The translations under genes were made by a program, and so were the position numbers. A stretch of DNA of 64,000 nucleotides, taken from positions 5,952,001 through 6,016,000 of the forward strand of contig NZ_JACHNF010000001.1 of assembly GCF_014205295.1 (NCBI RefSeq), in the 5' to 3' direction. Positions 26,352 to 34,799 of the stretch are shown one piece after another. The DNA comes from Kribbella solani (GTDB taxonomy: Bacteria > Actinomycetota > Actinomycetes > Propionibacteriales > Kribbellaceae). A model generated the notes under the pieces. The model made no database searches and had not been told where the DNA came from. It saw only the letters and a list, made by a program, of their open reading frames with translations. Every line of letters starts with the position of its first letter. The first letter of the stretch is position 1.

Positions 26352-27374
26352 ATGCGAGTGACTATCAGTGAGTTTGCCCGGTTGGTGGGGTTGGCGCCGA
26401 GCGCGCTGCGGTTCTACGACGACTGCGGGCTGTTACCGCCCGCGGAGGTCGACGCGGCGAACGGCTACCGGTACTACGACCAGTCCCAACGGGCGCGCGC
26501 CCGGCTGCTCCGGGACCTCCGAGAGATCGACCTGCCGTTGCCTGAGGTACGGGTCGCGCTGGACGCTGACCCGTCGGAGGTGGCGGAGGTAGTACGTGCT
26601 CATCTCCGCACCCTGGAAGCACGGTCCGCTGCGACGCGTACTGCCGCGGCCAATCTGTTGACGCAGCTGCTTGCTGAACACACCACCGCGGTGCTGGGCG
26701 GACCTGAGCTGGCCAGTGCGATTCGCCAGGTCACACCTACTGCTGCCGTGCATTCAGAGGACAACCTGGTTTTGAGTTGTGTGTTGATTGAGCTGGGACC
26801 GGACGAGCTCTCGTTTGTGGCGACCGATCGGTACCGGATGGCGGTGCGGACCGTTCGGCCGGTGGAGTTCGGCGGGGCGAGCGGGCAGGTGCTCGTACCG
26901 GCGGATCAGCTCGCGGCGGTGAGCCGGTGGGCGGCGGCCGGCGACATCGTACGGATCGAGGCGCGGTCGGGCGAGCGGGTGCGATTGGCGTACGGCGATG
27001 AGGTCCGTGAACTCGACACGATCGACGCGGAGTACCCGGCGTACCAGGCAATCCTCGACAACCTGACCCCGCCGGCCTGCCGAGTGGTCGTGGACCGGCT
27101 GAACCTGCTCGACGCACTCACCGGGCGCGAGGTGGTTGCCTTCGACATCGACCCGGAGGCGGTACGGATCGGCGACGAGGTAAAACTCGACGCCGTCGGC
27201 TCCGGCAGCGTACGAATCGGCTTCACCGCCGGTCTCCTGGCAGCCGCCCTCGAAGCGAGCGTCGGCCCGGACGTACTACTCGAGATCTGCGCATCCGATC
27301 GCCCAGCAGTCGTCCGCTCCGCCGACCAGGGCACGTTCACCACCCTGGTCATGCCAGTCCGCCTGGACGGATGA
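26352..27374 (+). CDS. MerR-type DNA-binding domain fused to a DNA polymerase III sliding-clamp (DnaN-like) domain
   Basis: A 340-residue fusion. Residues 1-70 are a MerR winged helix (SEFARLVGLAPSALRFYDDCGLL), followed by a dimerisation helix to about 110. From about 140 onward the sequence is a DnaN clamp: FVATDRYRMAVR (155-166), VLVPADQLAAVSR, DTIDAEYPAYQAIL, RIGFTAGLLAAALEA and the terminal VMPVRL (333-338), each aligning to beta-clamp domains II-III of Escherichia coli. Domain I is missing. The fusion may let a regulator form clamp-like rings or contact clamp-binding proteins; that is inference. Related fusions occur in other actinobacteria as I recall. Confidence 0.85.
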   Translation: MRVTISEFARLVGLAPSALRFYDDCGLLPPAEVDAANGYRYYDQSQRARARLLRDLREIDLPLPEVRVALDADPSEVAEVVRAHLRTLEARSAATRTAAANLLTQLLAEHTTAVLGGPELASAIRQVTPTAAVHSEDNLVLSCVLIELGPDELSFVATDRYRMAVRTVRPVEFGGASGQVLVPADQLAAVSRWAAAGDIVRIEARSGERVRLAYGDEVRELDTIDAEYPAYQAILDNLTPPACRVVVDRLNLLDALTGREVVAFDIDPEAVRIGDEVKLDAVGSGSVRIGFTAGLLAAALEASVGPDVLLEICASDRPAVVRSADQGTFTTLVMPVRLDG

Positions 27375-27436
27375 ACCGGGCGTAATGCGTCTGTTCGACT
27401 CGAACCCCGTGCCGTCTTGGAGCGTCGTATCTCACT

Positions 27437-27973
27437 ATGACGGTGATTTGGATCAACGGAACGTTTGGCGCGGGTAAGACTACGACGGCTGGGAAGCTGG
27501 TTGAGTTGGTTGAGGGGGCGCGGCTTTTCGACCCCGAGCATGTTGGCTATCTGCTGAAGGTGAACCTGAGCGATCAGCAGTTCACCGACTTCCAACAGCT
27601 ACCACCGTGGCGCGCGCTGGTCCCCGCCGTGATCGACGAAATCATCCGCTTCACCGGCCATCACGTGATCGCGCCACAGACCGTACTGGTCGAGTCGTAC
27701 TGGCACGAGCTGGAGGCAGGCCTACGTTCCCGCGGTCACGACGTCGTACACGTCCTTCTCGACGCGGACGCCGACACCCTCCACGACCGAATCGACGCCG
27801 ACCCGACCGGCACCGACATCCGCCCCTGGCGCCACCAGCACGTAGACACCTATCTCGCAGCCCGCCCCTGGCTCACCGCATCCGCCGATCTGGTCATAAA
27901 CACCACCACAACCCCCGCCACCCCAGCCACCACCCGAATCCACAACCACCTGACGAAGCCGAAGGCCGGATGA
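27437..27973 (+). CDS. TmrB-like P-loop protein
   Basis: A 178-residue P-loop NTPase. IWINGTFGAGKTTTAGKL carries the Walker A motif (8-16), and LFDPEHVGYLLKVNL with DFQQLPPWRAL follows the tunicamycin-resistance protein TmrB of Bacillus closely in order and spacing. TmrB confers resistance by binding the antibiotic; whether this protein does the same is unknown, as many actinomycetes carry several copies. The C-terminal 30 residues are threonine- and proline-rich. The ATG at 27437 has no clear ribosome site. It stops just before the unusual operator of the next gene. Confidence 0.78.
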   Translation: MTVIWINGTFGAGKTTTAGKLVELVEGARLFDPEHVGYLLKVNLSDQQFTDFQQLPPWRALVPAVIDEIIRFTGHHVIAPQTVLVESYWHELEAGLRSRGHDVVHVLLDADADTLHDRIDADPTGTDIRPWRHQHVDTYLAARPWLTASADLVINTTTTPATPATTRIHNHLTKPKAG

Positions 27974-27986
27974 GCACCCAAGGCTA

Positions 27987-28031
27987 TTGACAGCATGTTG
28001 TCGTGATGACAATATGTTGTCTATGAGGACA
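27987..28031 (+). promoter_or_regulatory. Consensus promoter covered by a phased GACA/TGTC operator array, leaderless start
   Basis: TTGACA at 27987-27992, a 17-bp spacer and CAATAT at 28010-28015 make a near-consensus promoter whose start point falls on the ATG at 28023. Half-sites alternate through it: GACA 27989, TGTC 27999, GACA 28008, TGTC 28018, GACA 28028, about one per helical turn. They give the palindromes TTGTCGTGATGACAA (27998-28012) and GACAATATGTTGTC (28008-28021). The MarR protein encoded at 28731 is the obvious candidate reader. Confidence 0.75.
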
Positions 28032-28625
28032 GCATATGTGGCGGTGTACGAGACGTTGGCGGACTGGGAGATCGGGCACCTGGCCGTGGAGTTGCGGACC
28101 GGGCGGTTTACCGGGACGCCGTGGACCGTGGTGACGGTGGGGGAGTCGCTGGAGCCGGTCGTGACCATGGGCGGGATGCGGATCGTGCCGGACGTGACGA
28201 TCGCGGACGTCTCGGTGGAGGCGGGTGATCTGCTGGTGCTCGCGGGGTCGGCGGAGTGGGATGCCGGCGGTGGGGTCGCGTTCGCGGAGTTGGCGGGGCG
28301 GTTCCTCGCGGCGGGTGTACCGGTGGCGGCGATCTGCGGCGCGACCGCGGGGCTGGCGCGGGCGGGATTGCTGGACGATCGGAAGCACACCAGTGCGGCG
28401 AAGGAGTACCTGCAGGCGACGACCGGATATCAGGGCTCGGACAACTACGTGGACGAGCGGGCGGTGGTCGACGGGGATCTGATCACGGCCGGTCCGGATT
28501 CGCCGGTGCAGTTCGCTCGCGCGGTGCTCGATCGGTTGCAGTTGGCCGACGAGAAGAAGCTGGAGGCGTACGAGGGCGTCTTCCACCGCGCCGACCCAGC
28601 GTCGTACGGGGTGCTGGTCGGGTGA
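28023..28625 (+). CDS. DJ-1/PfpI family (class I glutamine amidotransferase-like) protein
   Basis: A 200-residue protein of the DJ-1/ThiJ/PfpI fold. The nucleophile elbow reads VPVAAICGATAGLARAGLL, with the conserved cysteine in AICGAT; an early glutamate is likely the partner residue. Such proteins act as glyoxalases, chaperones or stress hydrolases. I take the ATG at 28023, where the promoter places the RNA 5' end; an ATG at 28014 is in frame but overlaps the -10 box. The MarR gene lies about 105 bp downstream and probably controls it. Confidence 0.82.
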   Translation: MRTAYVAVYETLADWEIGHLAVELRTGRFTGTPWTVVTVGESLEPVVTMGGMRIVPDVTIADVSVEAGDLLVLAGSAEWDAGGGVAFAELAGRFLAAGVPVAAICGATAGLARAGLLDDRKHTSAAKEYLQATTGYQGSDNYVDERAVVDGDLITAGPDSPVQFARAVLDRLQLADEKKLEAYEGVFHRADPASYGVLVG

Positions 28626-28730
28626 CAACGCCGGCGGACGAGCGGTCGCCGGACGAGCCAACCGGCGGATGGCCGCGCCGCCGCTGGTCCGCTGGTCGGG
28701 TGAGCGGGTTTGGTGCTGGATGATGATCGG

Positions 28731-29207
28731 ATGACTGTTCCGCCGCGGGAGGACTGGCCTGAGGTTGGGAAGCGTTCTGAGGGTGGGGTGGTGGTGACGG
28801 ACGTCATCCTCGCCACCTTCCGCCTGAACGCGCGGCTGATGGAGGCCGCGCAGGGCCTGGCCCAGCACGGTGACATGACAGCCGCCTGGTGGCAGGTGCT
28901 CGGTGGCGTACTGGACGAGCCGCGCTCGGTCGCCGACGTCGGCCGGATCATGGGTGTCAGTCGGCAGGGCGTGCAACGGATCGCGGACCTGCTGGTGGAG
29001 CGTGGCCTGGCGGAGTACCGGCCGAACCCGGCACACCGCCGCGCCAAACTGCTCGCCTGTACGGAGGCGGGCTACTGGGCGATCCGCCAGATCTCGGTCG
29101 CCCAGGGCCCGTGGACCACCGAGCTGGCGAAGTCCGTCGACGTCGAAGACCTGCGTACGACTCTGCGCACCATGCAGGCTCTGATCACCACGCTGGAAGA
29201 AGCTTGA
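28731..29207 (+). CDS. MarR family transcriptional regulator
   Basis: A 158-residue MarR protein. The winged-helix segment runs ARSVADVGRIMGVSRQGVQRIADLLVERGLAEYRPNPAHRRAK (helix-turn-helix then wing), actually beginning PRSVADVG at about residue 64, flanked by dimerisation helices. It probably represses the DJ-1/PfpI gene upstream through the GACA/TGTC sites at 28.0 kb. Ligands of the family are often phenolics or oxidants. The ATG at 28731 has only a weak ribosome site. Its last 23 bp overlap the end of the convergent PL8 lyase gene. Confidence 0.85.
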   Translation: MTVPPREDWPEVGKRSEGGVVVTDVILATFRLNARLMEAAQGLAQHGDMTAAWWQVLGGVLDEPRSVADVGRIMGVSRQGVQRIADLLVERGLAEYRPNPAHRRAKLLACTEAGYWAIRQISVAQGPWTTELAKSVDVEDLRTTLRTMQALITTLEEA

Positions 29208-31698
29208 TCGCCAGGCTCTTCCCGTAGGTGTGCCGCGTCGTGAACGTCAGCCGGGTTCCGGTGAGCGTGCGCGTCACCTGTACGCCGGGCACCGGCGCCG
29301 CCGCGCGCAGGTACTGGGCCCACAGATTCACCGTGACGCTGTCCCGCTTCGTCGTCGGATCGGACACCGCGACCGAAACCGCCCCGCCGGACTGACGCCG
29401 CAGCAGCAACGAAGCCGGACCGTCGATGCTCAGACCGGGCAAGTTGTGCGCGCCACGGGTGAACGTATTCGCGGCCGTCAGGCGCAGGCCGAGATGCTGG
29501 ATCGCCTGCATACCAACGGTGTTCGCGAGCACCACGATCCGTCCGTGCGCGTACGAGCGCATCGCCGATTCCGTTGCGTTGGGCACCAATGTGTACGCGA
29601 GCGACCGGGTCGTACCGGCCGGTTGGGTGAACGTCAATCCGAACACCTGCTTGGTGACGGCCGTGTCCGGATTGGTTGCCCTGATCAACCGTCGGCTGCG
29701 GGTCGCGGTCTGCAGGTCCACGGTCAACGCGGCCGGTTGCAAGAAGTGGTACCCGACCGCCGCCGTGCCGTTGGTGTAGCGCAGCCAGCGCGGGTCGACC
29801 GCTCCGGCGCCGGACCAGCTGCCGCCGTTGCGCCGTATGCCGGTCACGGACACCGCATCACCAGCGGCCGCGATCCGGGTGTCCAAGGTCGTCGTCACCG
29901 CACGGTCCGCGTCACCGACGCCGGCCGCGAGTACGACGATCTCGTCGTCGAGCAGGAACCACGACTTGGTCGCCGCCGCGTTCTTGTACACCGCGAAATC
30001 ATCCGGAAGTTCGGCCCGGGACGCGTACGCGAAGTCGTCCGACTGCACCCAGCCGACCGCACCGTACGCCTCCAGCGTCGCGCCGCCGGAGTGCACGTTG
30101 GTTCCGGTCGGGAAGTAGACGTAAGTGTTCTGTGATTCAGACGAAGGAGTGAAATCCAGGGCCGGGTTGTCGTAGTACTGCTTCCCGTACAGCTCCGGGA
30201 TCGTCTTCCGCGGCTCGACCGGCGCCGTCACCCCACCCAGCGCGTACGGCGAAACGCTGGTGAAGTAGTCCACGCCGAACGACCGGGTCTGATCCTCGCC
30301 GGACAGGTACAGGTAGTGCGCGCCGTCGCCCTGGAACCAGGGCATCAGGTTCTCGCCGCTCATGTACTCGTACTTGCTGATCCGCTCCGAGTTCCGCGCC
30401 AGCGCGAACGCGTACCCGGGCCGCCGGTGCACGGTCCGGTCCATCGCGTTGAACGCGGTCGTGCTCGCGGCCGGATTCAGGTCGGCGGGGACGATCGACG
30501 CGTCCGCCTTCAGGTCCGCGAACCGCCCGATGCTGACCGGCGAGGCGAACCCGTTCACGTTGATCGTCGGCCGCGCGGTGAACTTCGCGAACGCCTTCAG
30601 CCGGGCCGCGTCCGCGCCGGTCGCGTAGTCGGCCAGGTCGACGATCGCCTCGACCACGACCGCGACATCGTCGTACCCGGTCGCCGTCCGGGAGACCGCG
30701 CGGCCCTTGACGATCTCCATCATCCAGCCTTCGAAGATCAGCGGCGCGAACCCGTGCTCCACCCATCCCTGCACGACGCCGACAAGATCGTCGCTCTGCG
30801 CGTACTCGGTCCCGGCCAGCACCTTGATCGTCTGCACGACCCGGCTGAGCAGGGCTTTTCCGTACGATCCGGTGTATGCGACGGAGGCATGCTGTACGAA
30901 CGAACCGTCCGCGTAGTACCCGTCCGTGACACCGTGTTGCAGGTTGTACGGGTCGACCGTGGCGAAGACGGTGAACTGATCCTGCAACGCCTTGCGGAGC
31001 CGCGCGTCGTCGTTGAGCAGCGCGCCCTGGAGTACGCGGTTGGCGGTGATGTCGACGAGGTTCGCGCCGGTGTGGAAACGCGAGTCGAGGTCGACGTCAC
31101 CGTTCTTGCCGTTGCGCAGGTACGCGTCCATGGACGTCACGTACCGGGTGATCAGGTCGGGCGGGGCGTCGATCAGCGCGAGCGTCTTCGACGCGTACGT
31201 GGAGATGCCGATCTCCCAGGTGAACCAGTTGCCGTAGTACCCCTTCGACTGGTCGCCGTAGTAGTTGTCGTGCAGCCAGATCAGCTTGTCCGCGATCCGG
31301 CTCCGAACCTGCTCGTTGCCTTGCAGGTCCGACGCCGGTCCGGGCCGGCGGTACGCGAGCGCGATCTCGTACAGGTGCTGGTACGACGCGCTGAGGTTCG
31401 GATCGCTGGTACCGAGCGGGAGGCCCGCGAACAGCTCGCCGGCGCCGGCGCGGTCGAGCGCGGCCAGCCAGGTACGCGCCGTGCTGTCGATCGCGGCGAC
31501 CTTCGCGGCCACCTCGGGGCGCGCGTTCGACTCCGGCGTACCGGCGTAGATCGCGATCGCGTTGGCGAGCAGCTGGCTGGGGTTGTCCGTCATGAGGCGG
31601 TGGGGCACTGCGGCTTGAGCGGCCGGCGCCGGTCTGACGGCGGTCAGCAGCGCGGTGGCAGGAACGAAGGACAGCAGGCGGCGGCGGGTGACGTCCAC
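29185..31698 (-). CDS. Secreted polysaccharide lyase family 8 (hyaluronate/chondroitin/xanthan lyase type)
   Basis: An 837-residue lyase. A Tat signal (VTRRRLLSFVPATALL) is followed by an alpha-toroid domain with HTGANLVDI, carrying the catalytic asparagine, and DGSFVQHASVAYTGSYG, carrying the catalytic histidine and tyrosine of PL8. A large central beta domain and a C-terminal beta domain follow, giving the full family length. It cleaves uronic-acid polymers by beta-elimination outside the cell; the exact polymer cannot be told. The GTG at 31698 has GGGAG 6 nt upstream. A LacI-like site lies 64 bp before the start. Confidence 0.9.
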   Translation of the reverse strand: MDVTRRRLLSFVPATALLTAVRPAPAAQAAVPHRLMTDNPSQLLANAIAIYAGTPESNARPEVAAKVAAIDSTARTWLAALDRAGAGELFAGLPLGTSDPNLSASYQHLYEIALAYRRPGPASDLQGNEQVRSRIADKLIWLHDNYYGDQSKGYYGNWFTWEIGISTYASKTLALIDAPPDLITRYVTSMDAYLRNGKNGDVDLDSRFHTGANLVDITANRVLQGALLNDDARLRKALQDQFTVFATVDPYNLQHGVTDGYYADGSFVQHASVAYTGSYGKALLSRVVQTIKVLAGTEYAQSDDLVGVVQGWVEHGFAPLIFEGWMMEIVKGRAVSRTATGYDDVAVVVEAIVDLADYATGADAARLKAFAKFTARPTINVNGFASPVSIGRFADLKADASIVPADLNPAASTTAFNAMDRTVHRRPGYAFALARNSERISKYEYMSGENLMPWFQGDGAHYLYLSGEDQTRSFGVDYFTSVSPYALGGVTAPVEPRKTIPELYGKQYYDNPALDFTPSSESQNTYVYFPTGTNVHSGGATLEAYGAVGWVQSDDFAYASRAELPDDFAVYKNAAATKSWFLLDDEIVVLAAGVGDADRAVTTTLDTRIAAAGDAVSVTGIRRNGGSWSGAGAVDPRWLRYTNGTAAVGYHFLQPAALTVDLQTATRSRRLIRATNPDTAVTKQVFGLTFTQPAGTTRSLAYTLVPNATESAMRSYAHGRIVVLANTVGMQAIQHLGLRLTAANTFTRGAHNLPGLSIDGPASLLLRRQSGGAVSVAVSDPTTKRDSVTVNLWAQYLRAAAPVPGVQVTRTLTGTRLTFTTRHTYGKSLAIKLLPAW

Positions 31699-31761
31699 TG
31701 GTACTCCCAGGCGGAGGGGAAAACCTGACGCCGAGAGTCAATCAGTCGAAACTATCCTTCA

Positions 31762-31773
31762 GCAACCGCTTGC
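31762..31773 (-). promoter_or_regulatory. LacI-type operator-like site upstream of the PL8 lyase
   Basis: GCAACCGCTTGC is a 12-bp near-palindrome with one mismatched pair and a central CG, the form of many LacI-family operators. It lies 64 bp upstream of the lyase GTG. No LacI gene is nearby. Confidence 0.4.
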
Positions 31774-31843
31774 CATCATCTTCTTCCCGCCACCCCTCGT
31801 GCCGTCCGCTCCGACCGCCTGGTCAGGGCGGCCGGCTGGGCGG

Positions 31844-34021
31844 TCAGGCGCCACCCGCGCCGATCAGCTGCGGATCGATCGACAGCACCCGGACCGGACC
31901 GCCGTTCGCCTTCGACGGAATCACCACGGCCACCTGGTGCAGGTAGTCCTGGTGCAGCGTCTGGGTGTACTTGGCGCCGTTGCTGAACGCCGTCGCCTCG
32001 CCGCTGGTCCAGAACGCGTTGGAGCCCGGCTCGACCCGCTGCAGGTACTGCTCGGTGAGCGTCAGGAACACCAGCGCGTCACCGGACGCGGTGATGAACG
32101 ACAACGGTTGCCCGGCCGGGAGGAACGCGTCGGTCACGCTCGCGATGTACGGCTCGGCGGTGTCGTTCAGCTTCGACGACGAGCGCTGCCGCAGCAGGCT
32201 GGTCAGGCTCGGTGCGGCGATGAACCGCTTGGCCTGCGGAGCCTTCGGGCCGGCAGTCAGGTACGTCGCCAGGTCCTGGGCGACCGCCTCGGGCTGCTGG
32301 TCGAGCTGGCTCAGGTCGGCGGGTTCGGGCGTACGCAGGCCGTCGACCGTGGGCAGGGCGACGGCCTTCGACGGGTAGACCGAATGCGTCAGCAACCACG
32401 GGCTGCCGGCGTTCTCGCGCTGCCAGACGCCGAGCTGGCGGCTGCCGGGCGCGTTCGAGATGCCGGAGCTGACCACGAACCGCATCGGGTACGAGGAGAA
32501 CTGCGGCGCGCCGATCTCCGGGGTGGTGTACGTGAACGGCTTCGAAGTGTCCTTGCCGGCGGCATCGAGTTTCCGGCCGATCACGAAACCGGCCTGCGTC
32601 TGCGCGAGGGTCGGGTAGCCCTCGACGGTCGCCGACAGTTTGGCGTCGCGGGTCTGGTTCGCCTTGTTGTTGACCTCGTTGTAGTGCTGCACGATCGTCT
32701 GCGCGTCGGCGAGCGTGACCGCCGGCCGGCTCTCCGGCGCGGTCAGGCTGTTCTTCGGCGGGACCAGTCCGCAACTCGTCGTGGTCAGCAGCAGCGCGCC
32801 ACTCGCCAGCAAGGCGGCCGTCCGGCGCACCGCCTCGTCACTCTTCTCGAACTCCGGCGACGCGGCCAACGGAACAACCTCGTCCTCGTCAACCTTCTCA
32901 ATCCGCATCTCCGGCTCACCTCGCCGGGACCAGGCAGGTCCAGCACCATCCACCGGCCCACCAATCAACACCGGCGCCTTCGCCCGAGCCACCGCCGCCG
33001 CGGACATAAACACCGGCGCCGCCGGCAGAGCTACCGGCGTCGGCCGCACAACCCCGGATTGTGAGCGAGTCGCCCCGTTCACACCCCCACCGCCCGCGCC
33101 CGCACCTGTGCTGCCTGCGCCCACGCTCGCGCTGGCAGTGCCCGCGCGGGCAGCGGCGGCTCCCGCGGTGGTCGCGGCAGCCGGAGCGGCGGTGAGGGGG
33201 GCGGCGGCTGTCGGCTGCATTTGCTCGGCGGGGACCGAGGTGCGCTGCGGCTCGACTGGGGCGAACGGGCTTACTCGTTCGGGGGCGAAGGGGGAGACGC
33301 TGTAGTCGAACTCGGCGGCTGGCTGCATCGCCGGTACCGGGGCGTCGGCTGCCGGCGCGCGTACTGGTGCGTCGGGGGTGAGCTCGGCGCCTCGGCTCGA
33401 CTCTGTGGACAGTTGCTTGGCGGGGCGGCGGCGGAGGATGAGGGTGAGGCCAACGGCCAGGATGAGGATGCCGGCGCCCAGGATCAGTAGGCAGATGCCG
33501 AACAGGCGGTGCACCTGGATGCCGAAGCTGACCTGGGCGTTCACGGCCGGTGTCCCGTCCGCGTTCATCACGACGACGTCGTACTTGCCGTCCTGGATCG
33601 GCCAGCTGATCGACTGCGTACCGGGCGCCGATTGCGCGACCCACCAGTCCAGCTCACCAGGTGGCGTCAGCTTGTTGGTACGCCCACGCATCTCCTGCGT
33701 GCCGAACGTCCGCGGCGGGTCGAACCGGATCAGCCGGGTGTTCGCGGCGCCGGACAGGTAGTCGCTGACGTCGAGGTCCTGGCCGACGCCGACGAACAGC
33801 GGCTTGTCGCCGGTCGCGGTGACGTGCAGCGTCGGGCCGTGCCGGTCGAGCAGCGCGGGCGCGGTGACGACCGCGACGCCGCTGCTGGTGAGGCCGCGGG
33901 CGGGCGTCGAGATCGTGTTGTCCGGTCCGACCAGCCAGAAGGCCGCGACGGCTCCGACGGCGGTGGCCAGCAGGCCTGCCAGTGCCAGCAGCAATCCAAA
34001 GGTGATGCGGGCGATGCGCAT
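31844..34021 (-). CDS. Large multi-part membrane protein with an internal lipobox-like segment
   Basis: A 725-residue protein in four parts. Residues 1-31 are a first membrane segment; 32-170 an outer domain (DKPLFVGVGQDLDVSDYL, GTQSISWPIQDGKYDVVV); 173-196 a second membrane helix; 200-370 an Ala/Pro/Gly-rich linker. A third hydrophobic segment at 399-417, ending LLTTTSCG, looks like a lipoprotein signal, and 425-725 is a second outer domain (DUF8094-like in appearance). An internal ATG at codon 372 has GAGGTGA 8 nt upstream, so the C-terminal half may also be made alone. It looks like an ancient fusion of a membrane protein and a lipoprotein. Function unknown. Confidence 0.75.
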   Translation of the reverse strand: MRIARITFGLLLALAGLLATAVGAVAAFWLVGPDNTISTPARGLTSSGVAVVTAPALLDRHGPTLHVTATGDKPLFVGVGQDLDVSDYLSGAANTRLIRFDPPRTFGTQEMRGRTNKLTPPGELDWWVAQSAPGTQSISWPIQDGKYDVVVMNADGTPAVNAQVSFGIQVHRLFGICLLILGAGILILAVGLTLILRRRPAKQLSTESSRGAELTPDAPVRAPAADAPVPAMQPAAEFDYSVSPFAPERVSPFAPVEPQRTSVPAEQMQPTAAAPLTAAPAAATTAGAAAARAGTASASVGAGSTGAGAGGGGVNGATRSQSGVVRPTPVALPAAPVFMSAAAVARAKAPVLIGGPVDGAGPAWSRRGEPEMRIEKVDEDEVVPLAASPEFEKSDEAVRRTAALLASGALLLTTTSCGLVPPKNSLTAPESRPAVTLADAQTIVQHYNEVNNKANQTRDAKLSATVEGYPTLAQTQAGFVIGRKLDAAGKDTSKPFTYTTPEIGAPQFSSYPMRFVVSSGISNAPGSRQLGVWQRENAGSPWLLTHSVYPSKAVALPTVDGLRTPEPADLSQLDQQPEAVAQDLATYLTAGPKAPQAKRFIAAPSLTSLLRQRSSSKLNDTAEPYIASVTDAFLPAGQPLSFITASGDALVFLTLTEQYLQRVEPGSNAFWTSGEATAFSNGAKYTQTLHQDYLHQVAVVIPSKANGGPVRVLSIDPQLIGAGGA

Positions 34022-34174
34022 GAAGAGGCTCCCGTAGTACGACGAGCCCGGTCACGGACGGGTGGACCGGACTGCGGGCTCGCGGTCCGGACCCCTCTCC
34101 AGGTATCCGAATCCTCACCCTTTGTCACTGACTAACTGAGCGAACAAGGATCTGTTACGATTTCGTGTATTAGC

Positions 34175-34186
34175 GAATGGTCATTC
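34175..34186 (+). promoter_or_regulatory. Palindromic site upstream of the TetR gene
   Basis: GAATGGTCATTC has perfect 5-bp arms around GT. It lies 20 bp before the TetR ATG in an AT-rich promoter stretch. It is a plausible autoregulatory operator for the TetR protein and the co-transcribed protease. Confidence 0.55.
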
Positions 34187-34206
34187 ACAAACTAGGAGGC
34201 ACTGAC

Positions 34207-34797
34207 ATGGCCCGGCCCCGGCTGGTGAGCGACGACGTGATCCTGGACGCGACGCGTCAGGTTCTGGCCGAGCTCGGACCGGTGAAGCTGACCCTCGCGG
34301 CGGTCGGCGCGCGGGTGGGGCTGGCGCCGCCGACCCTGATGCAGCGGTTCGGATCCAAGCGCGGTCTGCTGCTCGCCTCCGCCGCCCGGTCACCGCTGAT
34401 GGTCCGGTACGCCGCCGACCAGGCCGCGGCCCGGGACGGTTCGCCGCTGGCCAATCTCCGGTACTTCGCGCTCTCGTCGGTCGCCCACATCACGCGGCGC
34501 GAGGAACTCGGCAACGGGCTCGGATTCGTTCAGCTCGACGTCGCGGACCCGGAGTTCCGGAAGCACGCGCTGGCGTACGCGGCCGCGATCGTGGCGGCCT
34601 GCGATCAGTTCTACCGCGCCGCGATCGAGGCCGGCGAACTACGCCCGGACACCGACGTACCGGCGCTGGCCCGACACACCCTTGTCTGTTTCGAAGGCAC
34701 GCTCCAGGTCTGGGCGGTGAACGGCTGGGGCTCGTTGACCGAGTTCCTGACCGAGCAGCTCGACCTGATGATCGCGCCCTATCTCAACCAGGAGTAA
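34207..34797 (+). CDS. TetR family transcriptional regulator
   Basis: A 196-residue TetR protein. The N-terminal helix-turn-helix spans about residues 10-55, with KLTLAAVGARVGLAPPTLMQRFGSKRGLL. The C-terminal ligand domain shows no known signature. The ATG at 34207 has AGGAGG 7 nt upstream; an ATG at 34177 is in frame but lies inside the palindrome. It is followed after 2 bp by a CPBP membrane protease gene, so regulator and protease form one autoregulated unit. Confidence 0.87.
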   Translation: MARPRLVSDDVILDATRQVLAELGPVKLTLAAVGARVGLAPPTLMQRFGSKRGLLLASAARSPLMVRYAADQAAARDGSPLANLRYFALSSVAHITRREELGNGLGFVQLDVADPEFRKHALAYAAAIVAACDQFYRAAIEAGELRPDTDVPALARHTLVCFEGTLQVWAVNGWGSLTEFLTEQLDLMIAPYLNQE

Positions 34798-34799
34798 CA

